A DNA stretch of 64,000 bases from Hordeum vulgare subsp. vulgare (lineage: Eukaryota; Streptophyta; Magnoliopsida; Poales; Poaceae), in the NCBI RefSeq assembly GCF_904849725.1, contig NC_058519.1, positions 183,571,703-183,635,702 on the forward strand. The letters are read 5' to 3'. The translations under genes and the position numbers were made by a program. Below are positions 21,796 through 33,410 of this stretch, piece by piece. Every line of letters begins with the position of its first letter. Position 1 is the first letter of the stretch. The notes beneath the pieces are model-generated. The model saw only the letters and a program-made list of their open reading frames with translations. It did no database searches and had not been told where the DNA came from.

Positions 21796-23326
21796 TGATA
21801 CGTCCATTTTGCATCATGCTTTCATGTTGATATTTATTGCTTCCTGGGCTGTTTTATTACTTGTGGTACCATATTTATGCCTTTTCTCTCTTATTTTGCA
21901 AGGATTATTTGAAGAGGGAGAATTCAGGCATCTGGAATTCTGGACTTGAAAAGGAGCAAATCCTAGTCCACTATTCTGCACATCTCCAAATGCCCTGAAA
22001 ATTTACGTGGATTTTTTCTATATTATATTAAAAATACTATGCGAAAGAACTACCGGAGGGGGCCCACCAGGGCCCCACTAGCCCCCACTACGCCACCACC
22101 CCCCCTGGTGGCGGTGGGCAAGCTTGTGGGCTGCCTGAAGGCCCACTAGCCCCCTCTTTTGCTATATGTAGCGTCCTTCTCTGGAAAAAAAATCAAGGGG
22201 GAGCTTTTTTGTGGTTTCACCGCTGCCACGAGGCGGAACTTGAGCAGATCCAAAATAGAGCTCCGGCAGTACGATCCTGCCGGGGAAACTTCTCTCCCGA
22301 AGGGGGAAATCATCGCCATCGTCATCACAAACACTCCTCTCATCGGAGGGGAGGCATCTTCATCAACTTCTTCATCAACACCATCTCCTCTCCAATCCCT
22401 AGTTCATCTCTTGTAATCAGTCTTCGTCTCGCGACTCCGATTGGTACTTGTAAGGTTGCTAGTAGTGTTGATTACTCTTTGTAGTTGATGCTAGTTGGAT
22501 TATTTGGTGGAAGAGTTTATGTTCAGATCCTTGATGCTATTCATTACACCTCTGGTCATAATTATGATTATGTCTTGTGAGTAGTTACTTTTGTTCCTGA
22601 GGAGATGGGATAAGTCATGTTAATAATAGTCATGTGAATTTGATATTCGTTCGGTATTTTCATATGATGTATGTTGTCTTTTCCTCTAGTGGTGTTATGT
22701 GAACGTCGACTACATAACACTTCACCATATTTGGGCCTAGAGGAAGGCATTGGGAAGTAGTAAGTAGATGGTGGGTTGCTGGAGTGACAGAAGCTTAAAC
22801 CCCAGTCTTTGTGTTGCTTCGTGAGGGGCTGATTTGGATCCACTAGTTTAATGCTATGGTTAGACTTTGTATTGATTCTTCTTTTGTAGTTGCGGATGCT
22901 TGCAAGAGAGGTTAATCATAAGTGGTATGCTTGTCCAAGTAAGGTCAGTACCCAAGCGCCGGTCCACCCACATATCAAACTATCAAAGTAACTAACGCGA
23001 ATCATATGAATATGATGAAACTAGCACGACAGAAATTCGCGTGTGTCCTCGGGAGCGTTTTTCCTCCTATAAGACTTTGTTCAGGCTTGTCCCTTGCTAC
23101 AAAAGGGATTGGGCCACTTGCTGCACCATTGCTACTACTTGTTACTTGTTACTCTTTGCTTGCTACGTTTCACCTCGCTACACAATCACTTGTTACCGCT
23201 ACTTTCAGTGCTTGCAGTTATTACCTTGCTGAAATCCGTTTATCACAGCCTTCTGCTCCTCGTTGGGTTCGACACTCTTACCTATCGAAAGGACTAAGAT
23301 TGATCCCCTATACTTGTGGGTCATCA
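21796..23326 (+). repeat. 3' LTR of F
   Basis: Same length and ends as the 5' LTR, with scattered base differences between the two copies, so the insertion is not very recent. It ends TCATCA at 23326, directly before the CCCAC target copy. Confidence 0.85.
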
Positions 23327-23331
23327 CCCAC

Positions 23332-24044
23332 CAACTACGGAAGATAGAGAAAATATGAGTACCGTCCCCTATGCTTTAGCCATAGGTTCTATCATGTATG
23401 CAATGCTGTGCACTAGACCGGATGTCAGCCTGGCCCTAAGTATGGAAGGCAAGTTTCAAAGTAATCCAGGAGTGGATCATTGGACGGCGGTCAAGAATAT
23501 TCTGAAGTACCTAAAAAGGACTAAGGAAATGTTTCTCGTTTATGGAGGTGACGAAGATCTCGTCGTAAAGGGTTACGTCGACGCAAGCTTTGACAATGAT
23601 CCGGATGACTCTAAGTCTCAAACCGGATATGTATATATTCTTAATGGGGGTGCGGTAAGCTGGTGCAGTTCCAAGCAAAGCGTCGTAGCAGATTCTACAT
23701 GTGAAGCGGAGTACATGGCTGCCTCGGAGGTAGCTAAGGAGGATGTCTGGAGGAAACAGTTCATGACGGATCTTGGAGTTGTGCCGAGCGCACTAAATCC
23801 AATAACTCTGTTCTGTGACAACACTGGTGCCATTTCTTTGGCAAAGGAAGCAAGGTTTCACAAGAAGACCAGACACATCAAATGACGCTTCAACCTCATC
23901 CGCGACTACGTCAAAGGAGAGGACGTAAATATTTACAAAGTGCACACAGATCTGAATGTAGCACATCTGCTGACTAAACCTCTGCCATGGGCAAAACATG
24001 ATCAACACCAGAACTGTATGGGTGTTAGATTCATTACAATGTAA
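23332..24044 (+). pseudogene. Copia RNase H end, first copy of E, after F
   Basis: This continues the reverse transcriptase interrupted at 13214. It encodes MSTVPYALAIGSIMYAMLC, CTRPDVSLALSM, and an RNase H with the first catalytic Asp in GYVDASFDNDPDD, the SKSQTGY motif, CEAEYMA and LFCDNTGAISLAK. A TGA at 23882-23884 replaces an Arg codon before the last 53 codons (LLTKPLPWAK...RFITM, stop at 24044). The polypurine tract GTGCAAGTGGGAGAC (24082-24096) then abuts the next LTR. Confidence 0.8.
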
Positions 24045-24096
24045 ATCACATAGCGATGTGAAGACTAGATTATCGACTCTAGTGCAAGTGGGAGAC

Positions 24097-25886
24097 TGTT
24101 GGAAATATGCCATAGAGGCAATGATAAAATAGTTATTATTACATTTCCTGTTTCATGATAATCGTTTATTATCCATGCTATAATTGTATTGAATGAAAAC
24201 ATAGATACATGTGTGGATATATAGACAAAACAATGTCCCTAGCAAGCCTCTAGTTGGCTGGCCAGTTGATCAAGGATGGTTAAGGTTTTTTGACAATACG
24301 CAAGTGTTGGCACTTGATAACTAGATCACATCATTAGGAGTATCATGTGATGGACTAGACCCAAACTATGAACATAGCATGTGATCGTGTCATTTATTGC
24401 TATTGTTTTCTGCGTGTCAAGTATTCATTCCTATGACCATGAAATCATATAACTCACTGACACCGGAGGAATACCTTGTGTGTATCAAATGTTGCAACGT
24501 AACTGGGTGACTATAAAGGTGTTCTATAGGTATCTCCGAAGGTGTCCGTTGAGGTAGTATGGATCAAGACTGGGATTTGTCACTCCGTGTGACGGAGAGG
24601 TATCCCGGGGACCACTCGGTAATACAACATCACAAACAAGCCTTGCAACAATGTGATTGAAGTGTATGTCACGGGATCTTGTAATACGGAACGAGTAAAG
24701 AGACTTCCCGGTAACGAGATTGAAATAGGTATATGGATACCGACGATCGATTCTCGGGCAAGTAACATACCGAAGGACAAAGGGAATGACATACGGGATT
24801 ATATGAATCCTTGGCACAAAGGTTCAACTTATAAGATCTTCCTATAATATGTAGGATCCAATATGGACATCCAGGTCCCCTGTTGGATATTGATCGAGGA
24901 GTGTCTCGGGTCATGTCTACATAGTTCTCGAACCCGCAGGGTCTGCACACTTAAGGTTCGATGACGTTTTAGTATAGTTGAGTTATATGTGTGGTTAACG
25001 AAGGTTGTTCGGAGTCCTGGATGAGATCACGGGCGTCACGAGGGTTTCCGGAATGGTCCGGAAACGAAGATTACATATAGGATGGTTTCATTTGGTCACC
25101 GGAAAGTTTCACGCATTACCGGCAGTGTACCGGGAGTGACGAAATGGTTTCGGGTATTCACCACGAGGGGCCCACCCACCCGGGAGTGAGCCCAGTGACC
25201 CTAGGGTGGCGCACCAGCCCTTAGTGGGCTGGTGAGGCTAGACCAAGAGGGCTACGTTGCCACAAGGGAAAAATACCAAAGGAAAGGAAAAAAAGAAAGA
25301 GGGAGGTGGGAAGGAAGGAGTGGACTCTTTCCCCCAAACCGAATTGGGGTGGGAGTCCACCTCCTCCCTTCGCTCGGCGCCCTTGGGGCTCCCTTGATCC
25401 CCAAGGCTATCCCCTCCCCTCCTGCTATATATATTTGTGGTTTAGGGCTTTTTGAGACACAACTTTGCCACGTGCAACTCAACTCTATACCACGTAGTTC
25501 TTCCTCTAGATCGGATTTCTGCGGAGCTCGGGCGGAGCCCTGCAGGAATAGATCATCACCAGCACCGGAGCGTCGTCACGCTGCCGGAAAACTCATCTAC
25601 TTCTCCATCTCTGTTGCTATATCAAGAAGGCCGAGATCGTCATCGAGCTGTACGTGTGCTGAACGCGGAGGTGCCGTCCATTCGGCGGTAGATCGGAACG
25701 GATCGTGGGACGACGGTGATTTGAATCACGAATCTGTACCACTACATCAACCGCGTTTCTTAACGCTTCCCGCTTAGTGATCTACAAGGGTATGTGGATC
25801 TAATCTCCTCTCGTAGATGAACATCACCATGATAGGTCTTCGTGTGCGTAGGAATTTTTTTGTTTCCCATGCAACGTTCCCCAACA
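24097..25886 (+). repeat. Middle Copia LTR of E (1790 bp)
   Basis: It starts TGTTGGAAATATGCC and ends TTCCCCAACA. It has a polypurine tract on its left (3' LTR of the first copy) and a primer site on its right (5' LTR of the second copy), so it serves both. A TATA box CTATATATATTTG lies near 25423. Confidence 0.85.
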
Positions 25887-27140
25887 GTGGCATCATGAGC
25901 TAGGTTCATGTGTAGTTGTTATCTCGAGTAGAACACAAAAGGTTTTCTGGGCTTTGATGTTTGATTTACTGCACTCCTTAGTCTTTTCTCAATTCAGTTG
26001 TATTGTTGGATTGAAGCGGCCCAGACCGACATTACTCGTACGCTTACGAGAGACTGGTTTCATCGACTGACATGCAACTCGTTGCATAAAGATGACTCGC
26101 GGGTGTCAGTTTCTTCAACTTTAGTTGAATTGGTTTTGACCAAGGCGGTCCTTGGAGAGAGGTTAAATAGCAATTTGCACATCTCCGTTGTGGTTTTTGC
26201 GTAAGTAAGATGCGATCATACTAGATACCCATAGCAGCCACGTAAAACATGCAACAACAAATTAGAGGACGTCTAACTTGTTTTTGCAGGGTATGCTTGT
26301 GATATGATATGGCCAAAGACATGATGTGATATATTGGATGTATGAGATGATCATGTTGTAATAGTTAATATCGACTTGCACGTTGATGCTACGGCAACCG
26401 ACATGAGCCATAGGGTTGTCTTTAAACTAACGTTTGTGTTTGCAGATGCGTTTACTATATTGCTAGGTTGTAGCTTTAGTAGTAATAGCATAGATAGCAG
26501 GACACCTCGATGGCGGCACGATGATGGAGATCATGGTGTGGCGCCGGTGACAAGAAGATCATGCTGGTGCTTTGGTGATGGAGATCGAGAGGCACAAGAT
26601 CATGGCCATATCATGTCACTTATGAATTTCATGTGATGTTAATCCTTTTATGCACCTTATTTTGCTTAGAAAGACGGTAGCACTATAAGGTGATCTCTCA
26701 CTAAAATTTCAAGATGAAATTTTGGTCTCCTCGACTGTGCACCATTGCTATAGTTTGTTGTTTTGAGACACCACGTGATGATCGGGTGTGATAGACTCAA
26801 CGTTCACATACAATGGGTGCAAAACAGTTGCACACGCGGAACACTCGGGTTAAACTTGACGAGCCTAGCATGTGCAGACATGGCCTCGGAACACAAGAGA
26901 CCGAAAGGTCGAGCATGAATCGCATAGTTGATATGATTAGCATAGAGATGCTTACCACTGAAACTATACTCAACTCAAATGATGATTGGACTTGAGATAG
27001 TGGATTTGGATCATGTACCACTGAAATGACTAGAGAGATGTACACTTTGAGTGGGAGTTTATCAGTAATTTGATTAGTTAAACTCTAATTATCTTGAACA
27101 TAGTCTAAGTCTACTTTGCAATATTTTATGTTGTAGATGA
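25887..27140 (+). other. Primer site and leader of the second Copia copy
   Basis: GTGGCATCATGAGCTAGG at 25887 corresponds to the tRNA-iMet site TGGTATCAGAGC, with changes. About 1.2 kb of leader follows with no convincing ORF. A long leader before gag is typical of the BARE/Angela group, where it carries dimerisation and packaging signals. Confidence 0.6.
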
Positions 27141-28118
27141 ATGGCTCACGCAGTAGCAACCCTGAATTTCAATACGTTCCTAGAGAAAGCTAAGTTGAAA
27201 GATGATGGAAGCAACTTTGTAGACTGGGCTCATAATCTAAAGTTGCTCCTACAAGCTGGGAACAAGGATTATGTCCTTAATGCAGCGCTAGGAGATGAAC
27301 CACCTGCTATGTCTAGCCAAGATGTTTTGAACACCTGGTTAACACGTAAGGAGGACTACTCAGTAGTTCAATGTGCAGTCTTGTATGGCTTAGAACCGGG
27401 ACTTCAACGTCGCTTTGAGCGTCATGGAGCATATGAGATGTTCCACGAGTTGAAGTTTATCTTTCAGAAGAACGCCCAGATCGAGAGGTATGAGACCTCC
27501 GATAAATTCTATGCTCGCAAGATGGAGGAGAATTCGTGTGTTAGTGAACATGTGCTCAAAATGTCTGGGTACTCAAACCGTCTAGCTGAGCTGGGGATTG
27601 AACTCCCGCAAGAGGCTATCACTGACAGAATTCTTAAATCAGTGCCACCTAGCTATAAGAGCTTTGTGTTGAACTATAACATGCAATGGATGAACAAGTC
27701 ACCCGGTGAGTTATTTGCGATGCTGAAAGTCGCAGAGTCAGAACTCCGGAAAGAGCATCAAGTGTTGATGGTCAATAAGACCACTCGTTTCAAGAGAAAC
27801 GACAAAGGAAAGAAGGGTAACTCCAAGAAGAGCAGCAAACCTGTTGCCAATCCGACGAAGAAACCCAAGGCTGGACCTAAGCCAGAAACAGAGTGTTTTT
27901 ATTGCAAGGCGATGGGTAACTGGAAGCGCAACTGCCCCAAGTATTTGGTTGGTAAGAAGGCGGCCAAAGAAAAATTAGGTATATTTGATATACATGTTAT
28001 TGATGTGTACTTAACCAACTCTCGTAGTAGTGCATGGGTATTTGATACCGGTTATGTTTCTCATATTTGCAACTCGAAGAAGGAACTGTAGAATAAATGA
28101 AGGCTGGCAGAGGATGAA
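27141..28118 (+). pseudogene. gag and protease of the second Copia copy
   Basis: Starts ATG at 27141 (MAHAVATLNFNTFLEKAKL). The gag domain spans residues 1-220 with DGSNFVDWAHNLKLLLQAG. A basic linker follows, then the zinc knuckle CFYCKAMGNWKRNC at about residue 251. The His of the CX2CX4HX4C pattern is Asn here, so zinc binding is probably lost. The protease segment has WVFDTGYVSHIC near residue 302. Two nonsense codons (TAG at 28089-28091 and TGA at 28098-28100) separate it from the next open stretch in the same frame. The gag-protease-integrase-RT order is that of Copia. Confidence 0.85.
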
Positions 28119-29391
28119 GTGACGATGCGTGTGGGAAATGGTTCCAAGGTTGATGTAATCGCCGTCGGCAAAGTCTCACTTCAGTTACCATCAGGATTAG
28201 TTACGAACTTAAATAATTGTTATTTAGTGACTGCGTTAAGCATGAACATTATATATGGTTCTTGTTTATTGCGAGACGGTTACTCGCTTAAGTCACAGAA
28301 TAATGGTTGTTCTATTTCTATGAGTAATATCTTTTATGGTCATGCACACAATGTGAGAGGATTGTTCATATTCAAACTTGATAGTGATGATACACATATA
28401 CATAACATTGAGACCAAAAGATGTAGAGTTAACAATGATAGCGCCATGTTTTTGTGGCACTGTCTCTTAGGTCATATTGGTATAAAGCGCATCAAGAAAC
28501 TCCATTCCGATGGGCTTTTGGATTCACTTGATTTTGAATCACTTGACACGTGCTAACCATGCCTCATGGGCAAGACGACTAAGACTCTGTTCTCTAGAAC
28601 AATGGAGCGTGCAAGTGACTTGTTGGAGATCATACATACCGATGTATGCGGTCCGATGAGTGCGGAGGCACGCGGCGGATATCGTTATTTTCTCACCTTC
28701 ACTAACGATTTGAGTAGGTATGGATATATCTACTTGATGAAGCACAAGTCTGAAACGTTTGAGAAGTTCAAGCAATTTAAGAGTGAAGTTGAAAATCATC
28801 ATAACAAGAAGATCAAGTTCCTACGTTCTGATCGTGGGGGCGAGTATCCGAGTTTCGAGTTTGGTGCTCACTTAAGACAATGTGAAATTGTTTCATAGTT
28901 GACACCGCCTGGAACACCACAACGTAATGGTGTGTCCGAACATCGTAATCGTACTTTGTTAGAAATGGTGCGATCTATGATGTCTATTACCGATTTGCCG
29001 TTATCGTTTTGGGGTTATGCATTAGAGACAGCTGCATTCACTTTAAATAGGGCACCATCAAAATCCGTTGAGATGACACCATACGAGCTGTGGTATGGCA
29101 AAATACTGAAGTTGTTGTTTCTTAAAGTTTGGGGATGTGATGCTTATGTCAAAAAGCTTCAGCCTGAAAAGCTAGAACCCAAAGCGGAAAAGTGCATCTT
29201 CATAGGTTACCCGAAAGAGACAGTTGGGTACACCTTCTATCTCAAATCCGAGGGCAAAGTGTTTGTTGCTAAGAACGGAGCTTTTCTCGAGAAGGAGTTT
29301 CTCTCGAAAGAATTGAGTGGGAGGAAGATAGAACTTGATGAGGTTGTCGAACCTCTAATCCCTCTAGAGGGTGGCGCAGGGCAGGGGAAAC
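28119..29391 (+). pseudogene. Integrase of the second Copia copy
   Basis: In the same frame as gag. The zinc-binding part has LWHCLLGHIGIKRI, and its CX2C is interrupted by TAA at 28554 in place of Glu. The catalytic core has IIHTDVCGPM, FLRSDRGGEY and, after TAG at 28896-28898 (Gln in relatives), NGVSEHRNRTLLEM with the Glu. WGYALETAAFTLNRAPSKSV and the C-terminal GCDAYVKKLQPEKLEPKAEK follow. A one-base frameshift near 29378 ends the frame. It is the enzyme that would insert the cDNA; three defects make this copy inactive. Confidence 0.85.
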
Positions 29392-31108
29392 CTCTGTCGA
29401 AGCGATGCCGGTTGTGGAGGAAGTTAATGATGATGATCATGAAAGTTCGGATCAAGTTCCTATCGGACCTCGCAGGTCGACAAGATCACGTATTGCTCCT
29501 GAGTGGTATGGTAATCCTATCTTATCAATCATGTTGTTAGACAACAACAAACCTGCGAATTATGAAGAAGCAATGGTGGGCCCGGATTACAAAAAAAATG
29601 GCTCGAGGCCATGAAGTCCGAAATAGGATCTATGTGTGAAAAAAAAGTGTGGACTTTGGAAATATTACCTGAAGGCTGCAAGGCTATTTAAGAAGAAGAC
29701 CGACGCAGACGGTGATGTGACCGTTTATAAAGCTCGACTTGTGGCAAAGGGTTTTTCACAAGTTCAAGGAGTTGACTACGATGAGACGTTCTCACCGGTA
29801 GCGATGCTTAAGTCCGTCCGAATCATGTTAGCAATAGCTGCATTTTTCGATTATGAAATCTGGCAGATGGATGTCAAAACGGCGTTCCTTAACGGTTTTC
29901 TTAAGGAAGAGTTGTATATGATGCAACTCGAAGGTTTTGTCGATCCAGTGAACGCTAACAAAGTATGCAAGCTCCAGCGATCCATTTATGGACTGGTGCA
30001 AGCATCTCGGAGTTGGAATAAGCGCTATGATGAGGTGATCAAAGCATTTGGGTTCATACAAGGTGTTGGAGAATCTTGTATTTACAAGAAAGTGAGTGGG
30101 AGCTCTGTGGCATTTCTAATATTATTTGTGGATGACATATTGCTGGTTGGAAACAAAGTGGAGTTTTTGGAGAGCGTAAATGATTACTTGAATAAAAGTT
30201 TCTCAATGAAGGACCTAGGAGAAGCTGCTTACATTCTAGGCATTAAGATCTATAGGGATAGACCGATGCGCCTGATAGGACTTTCACAAAGCACATACCT
30301 TGATAAAGTTTTGAAGAAGTTCAAAATGGAACAGTCCAAGAAGGGGTTGTAGCCACTATTACAAGGTATAAAATTGAGTACGACTCAGTGTCCAACAACT
30401 GCAAAAGGTAGAGAAAAGATGAGTACCGTCCCCTATGCTTCAGCCATAGGTTCTATCATGTATGCAATGCTGTGCACTAGACCGGACGTCAGCCTGGCCA
30501 TAAGTATGGCAGGCAGGTTTCAAAGTAATCCAGGAGTGGATCACTGGACGGCGGTCAAGAATATTCTGAAGTACCTGAAAAGGACTAAGGAAATGTTTCT
30601 CGTTTATGGAGGTGACGTAGAGCTCGTCGTAAAGGGTTACGTCGTCGCAAGTTTTGACACTAATCCGGATGACTTTAAGTCTCAAACCGGATAGGTATTT
30701 GTTCTTAATGGTGGTGCAGTAAGCTGGTGCAGTTCCAAGCAAAGCGTCGTAGCAGATTGTACATGTGAAGCGGAGTACATGGCTGCCTCGGAGGCAGCTA
30801 AGGAGGGTGTCTGGATGAAACAGTTCATGACGGATCTTCGAGTTGTGCCTAGCGCCCTAATTCCAATAACTTTGTTCTGTGACAACACTAGTGCCAATGC
30901 TTTGGCAAAGGAACAAAGGTTTCACAAGAAGACCAGACACATCAAACGACGCTTCAACCTCATCCACTACTACTTCGAAGGAGAAGAAGTAAATATTTGC
31001 AAAGTGCACACGGATCTGAATGTAGTAGATTCGCTGACTAAACCTCTGCCATGGGCAAAACATGATCAACACCAGAACTGTATGGGTGTTAGATTCATTA
31101 CAATGTAA
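29392..31108 (+). pseudogene. Reverse transcriptase and RNase H of the second Copia copy
   Basis: After the frameshift the frame continues at 29405 (VNDDDHESSDQVPIGPRRST). It shifts again near 29593 in an A-run and resumes at 29636. Reverse transcriptase has YKARLVAKGFSQVQGVDYDE, QMDVKTAFLNG and LFVDDILLVGN near 30125. A TAG at 30350 follows QSKKGL. RNase H starts about 30374; the expected catalytic GYVDASF reads GYVVASF (Asp to Val), and a TAG at 30692-30694 follows SQTG. The remainder, with CEAEYMAASEAAKEG and LTKPLPWAK, is open to 31108. The polypurine tract AAGTGGGAGAC abuts the 3' LTR. Confidence 0.85.
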
Positions 31109-31160
31109 ATCACATAGCGATGTGAGGACTAGATTATTGACTCTAGTGCAAGTGGGAGAC

Positions 31161-32963
31161 TGTTGGAAATATGCCATTGAGGCAATGATAAAATAGTTAT
31201 TATTACATTTCCTGTTTAATGATAATCGTTTATTATCCATGCTATAATTGTATTGAATGAAAACATATATACATGTGTGGATATATAGACAAAACAATGT
31301 CCCTAGCAAGCCTCTAGTTGGTTGGCCAGTTGTTCAAGGATGGTTAAGGTTTTCTGACGATACGCAAGTGTTGGCACTTGATAACTAGATCACATCATTA
31401 GGAGAATCATGTGATGGACTAGACCCAAACTATGAACATAGCATGTGATAGTGTCATTTATTGCTATTATTTTCCGCGTGTCAAGTATTCATTCCTATGA
31501 TCATGAAATCATATAACTCACTGACACCGGAGGAATACCTTGTGTGTATCAAACGTCGCAACGTAACTGGGTGACTATAAAGGTGCTCTACAGGTATCTC
31601 CAAAGGTGTCCGTTGAGTTAGTATGGATCAAGACTGGGATTTGTCACTCCGTGTGACGGAGAGGTATCTCGGGGTCCACTCGGTAATACAACATCACAAA
31701 CAATCCTTGCAAGCAATGTGACTCAAGTGTATGTCAAGGGATCTTATTACGGAACGAGTAAACAGACTTGCCGGAATCGAGATTGAAATAGGTATACAGA
31801 TACCGACGATCGAATCTCGGGGAAGTAACATACCGAAGGACAAAGGGAATGACATACGGGATTATATGAATCCTTGACACAGAGATTCAACCAATAAGAT
31901 CTTCGTATAATATGTAGGATCCAATATGGACATCCAGGTCCCACTATTAGATATTGACCGAGGAGTGTCTCGGGTCATGTCTACATAGTTCTCGAATCCG
32001 CAGGGTTTGCACACTTAAGGTTCGATGGTGTTTTAGTATAGTTGAGTTATATGTGTGGTTACCAAAGTTTGTTCGGTGTCCCGGATGAGATCACGGACAT
32101 CACGAGGGTTTCTGGAATGGTCCGGAAACAAAGATTGATATATAGGATGGTTTCATTTGGTCACCGGAAAGTTTTGGGCATTACCGACAGTGTACCGGGA
32201 GTGACGAATGGGTTACGGGTATTCACCGGGAGGGGCCCACCCACCCCGGAGTGAGCCCAGTGACCTAGGGTGGTGCACCCGCCCTTAGTGGGCTGGTGAG
32301 GCCAGCCCAAGAGGGCTATGGCGCCACAAGGAAAAAATATCAAAGGAAAGAAAAAAAGGAAAGAGGGAGGTGGGAAGGAAGGAGTGGACTCCATCCCCCA
32401 AACTGAATTGGGGTGAGAGTCCGCCTCCTCCCTTCGGCCGGCGCCCTTGGGGCTCCCTTGAGCCCCAAGTCTAGCCCCTCCCCTCGTCCTATATATATTT
32501 GTGGTTCAGGGGTTTTTCGAGACACAACTTTGCCACGTGCAATTCAGACTTATACCATGTAGTTCTTCCTCTAGATCGGATTTCTGCGGAGCTTGGGCAG
32601 AGCCCTGCAGGAGTACATCATCACCACCACCGGAGCGATGTCAGTCTGCCGGAAAACTCATCTACTTCTCCGTCTCTTTTGCTGGATCAAGAAGGCCGAG
32701 ATCGTCATCGAGTTGTATGTGTGCTGAATGCGGAGGTGCCGGTGCTTTGGCGCTAGATCGGAACGGATTGTGGGACCGATCATGGGATGACGGTGATTTG
32801 AATCACGAATCTGTACCACTACATCAACCGCGTTTCTTAATGCTTCCCGCTTAGTGATCTACAAGGGTATGGGGAACTAATCTCCTCTCGTAGATGAACA
32901 TCACTATGATAGGTCTTCGTGTGCGTAGGAAATTTTTTGTTTCCCATGCAATGTTCCTTAACA
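31161..32963 (+). repeat. 3' Copia LTR of E (1803 bp)
   Basis: TGTTGGAAATATGCC to TTCCTTAACA, followed by the target copy ATATT. TATA stretch CCTATATATATTTG near 32489. The penultimate part of the end (CCTTAACA for CCCCAACA) is mutated but the terminal CA is kept. Confidence 0.85.
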
Positions 32964-32968
32964 ATATT

Positions 32969-33410
32969 TTACCATTATAGGGTTAACGGTGTGTGCCCAC
33001 CCATTGAGGGAATTCTTTATGAGTTAGAAGAAATATAAAAACGAAGACCCACGGCCTATGTTGGTTATGAAGAGAACATTAGAAAGAAGTTACCATTTAA
33101 TGTCTTAGTTGATAAGATTTCTGAACACAACGATCAATTTTCTATTACAAAAGTTGGATTGGATTGTGAGCTTGAAATAAAATTATGGAAATACCTCTAT
33201 AGGAACTTATACAATGAGGAACTAACTATCAGTTATGAAAAACCTAAGGAAGTGCCTCAGGTTCCTCCCGAAGTAGACCTTTTGGATCCAAATGTTGTGT
33301 TATTTAGTCCCCTCAATTATTTTTTCTTACCTAACAGAAAGCTTGCTATCGAAAGAAGGGAATATGATTATAGCGTGATGGTTCATTCTCGCAAAGATGA
33401 CAACACTTGA
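32969..33410 (+). pseudogene. gag of D, second part
   Basis: It resumes the frame interrupted at 11989 once one ATATT is removed. A TAA follows GILYELEEI, then an open run leads to 33410: FNVLVDKISEHNDQF, CELEIKLWKYLYRNLYNEE, REYDYSVMVHSRKDDNT. It is acidic and proline-rich before the last 25 residues, with no enzyme motif. This is the end of coding in D; no pol follows. Confidence 0.55.

Larger units (their letters stand above)
13215..23326 (+). mobile_element. Element F: full-length Athila-type Gypsy inserted in Copia pol
   Basis: Both LTRs are 1531 bp (13215-14745 and 21796-23326). The layout is LTR, primer site, gag, protease, reverse transcriptase, RNase H, integrase, extra ORF, 3' UTR, polypurine tract, LTR. 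Flanks are CCCAG (13210-13214) and CCCAC (23327-23331), a 5-bp target duplication with one mismatch. Removing F restores continuity with the homologous Copia sequence at about 30385, which supports the boundaries. All gag-pol frames are broken. Confidence 0.85.
11995..32963 (+). mobile_element. Element E: Copia (Angela/WIS/BARE-type) LTR-int-LTR-int-LTR composite
   Basis: Three LTRs of one family lie in the same orientation: 11995-12633 (truncated), 24097-25886 and 31161-32963. The first internal region keeps only the end of pol; the second is complete in layout (primer site, gag, protease, integrase, reverse transcriptase, RNase H, polypurine tract). The outer LTRs are flanked by the same 5 bases, ATATT, at 11990-11994 and 32964-32968, inside the gag of D. 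The whole composite therefore behaves as one insertion, most simply explained by unequal recombination between LTRs. Gypsy element F later split the first copy. Confidence 0.8.

Noticed and set aside
25232..25777. 181-codon ORF in the middle Copia LTR
   Set aside because: Lies wholly within the LTR, across its TATA region; other LTR copies break it. Not a gene.
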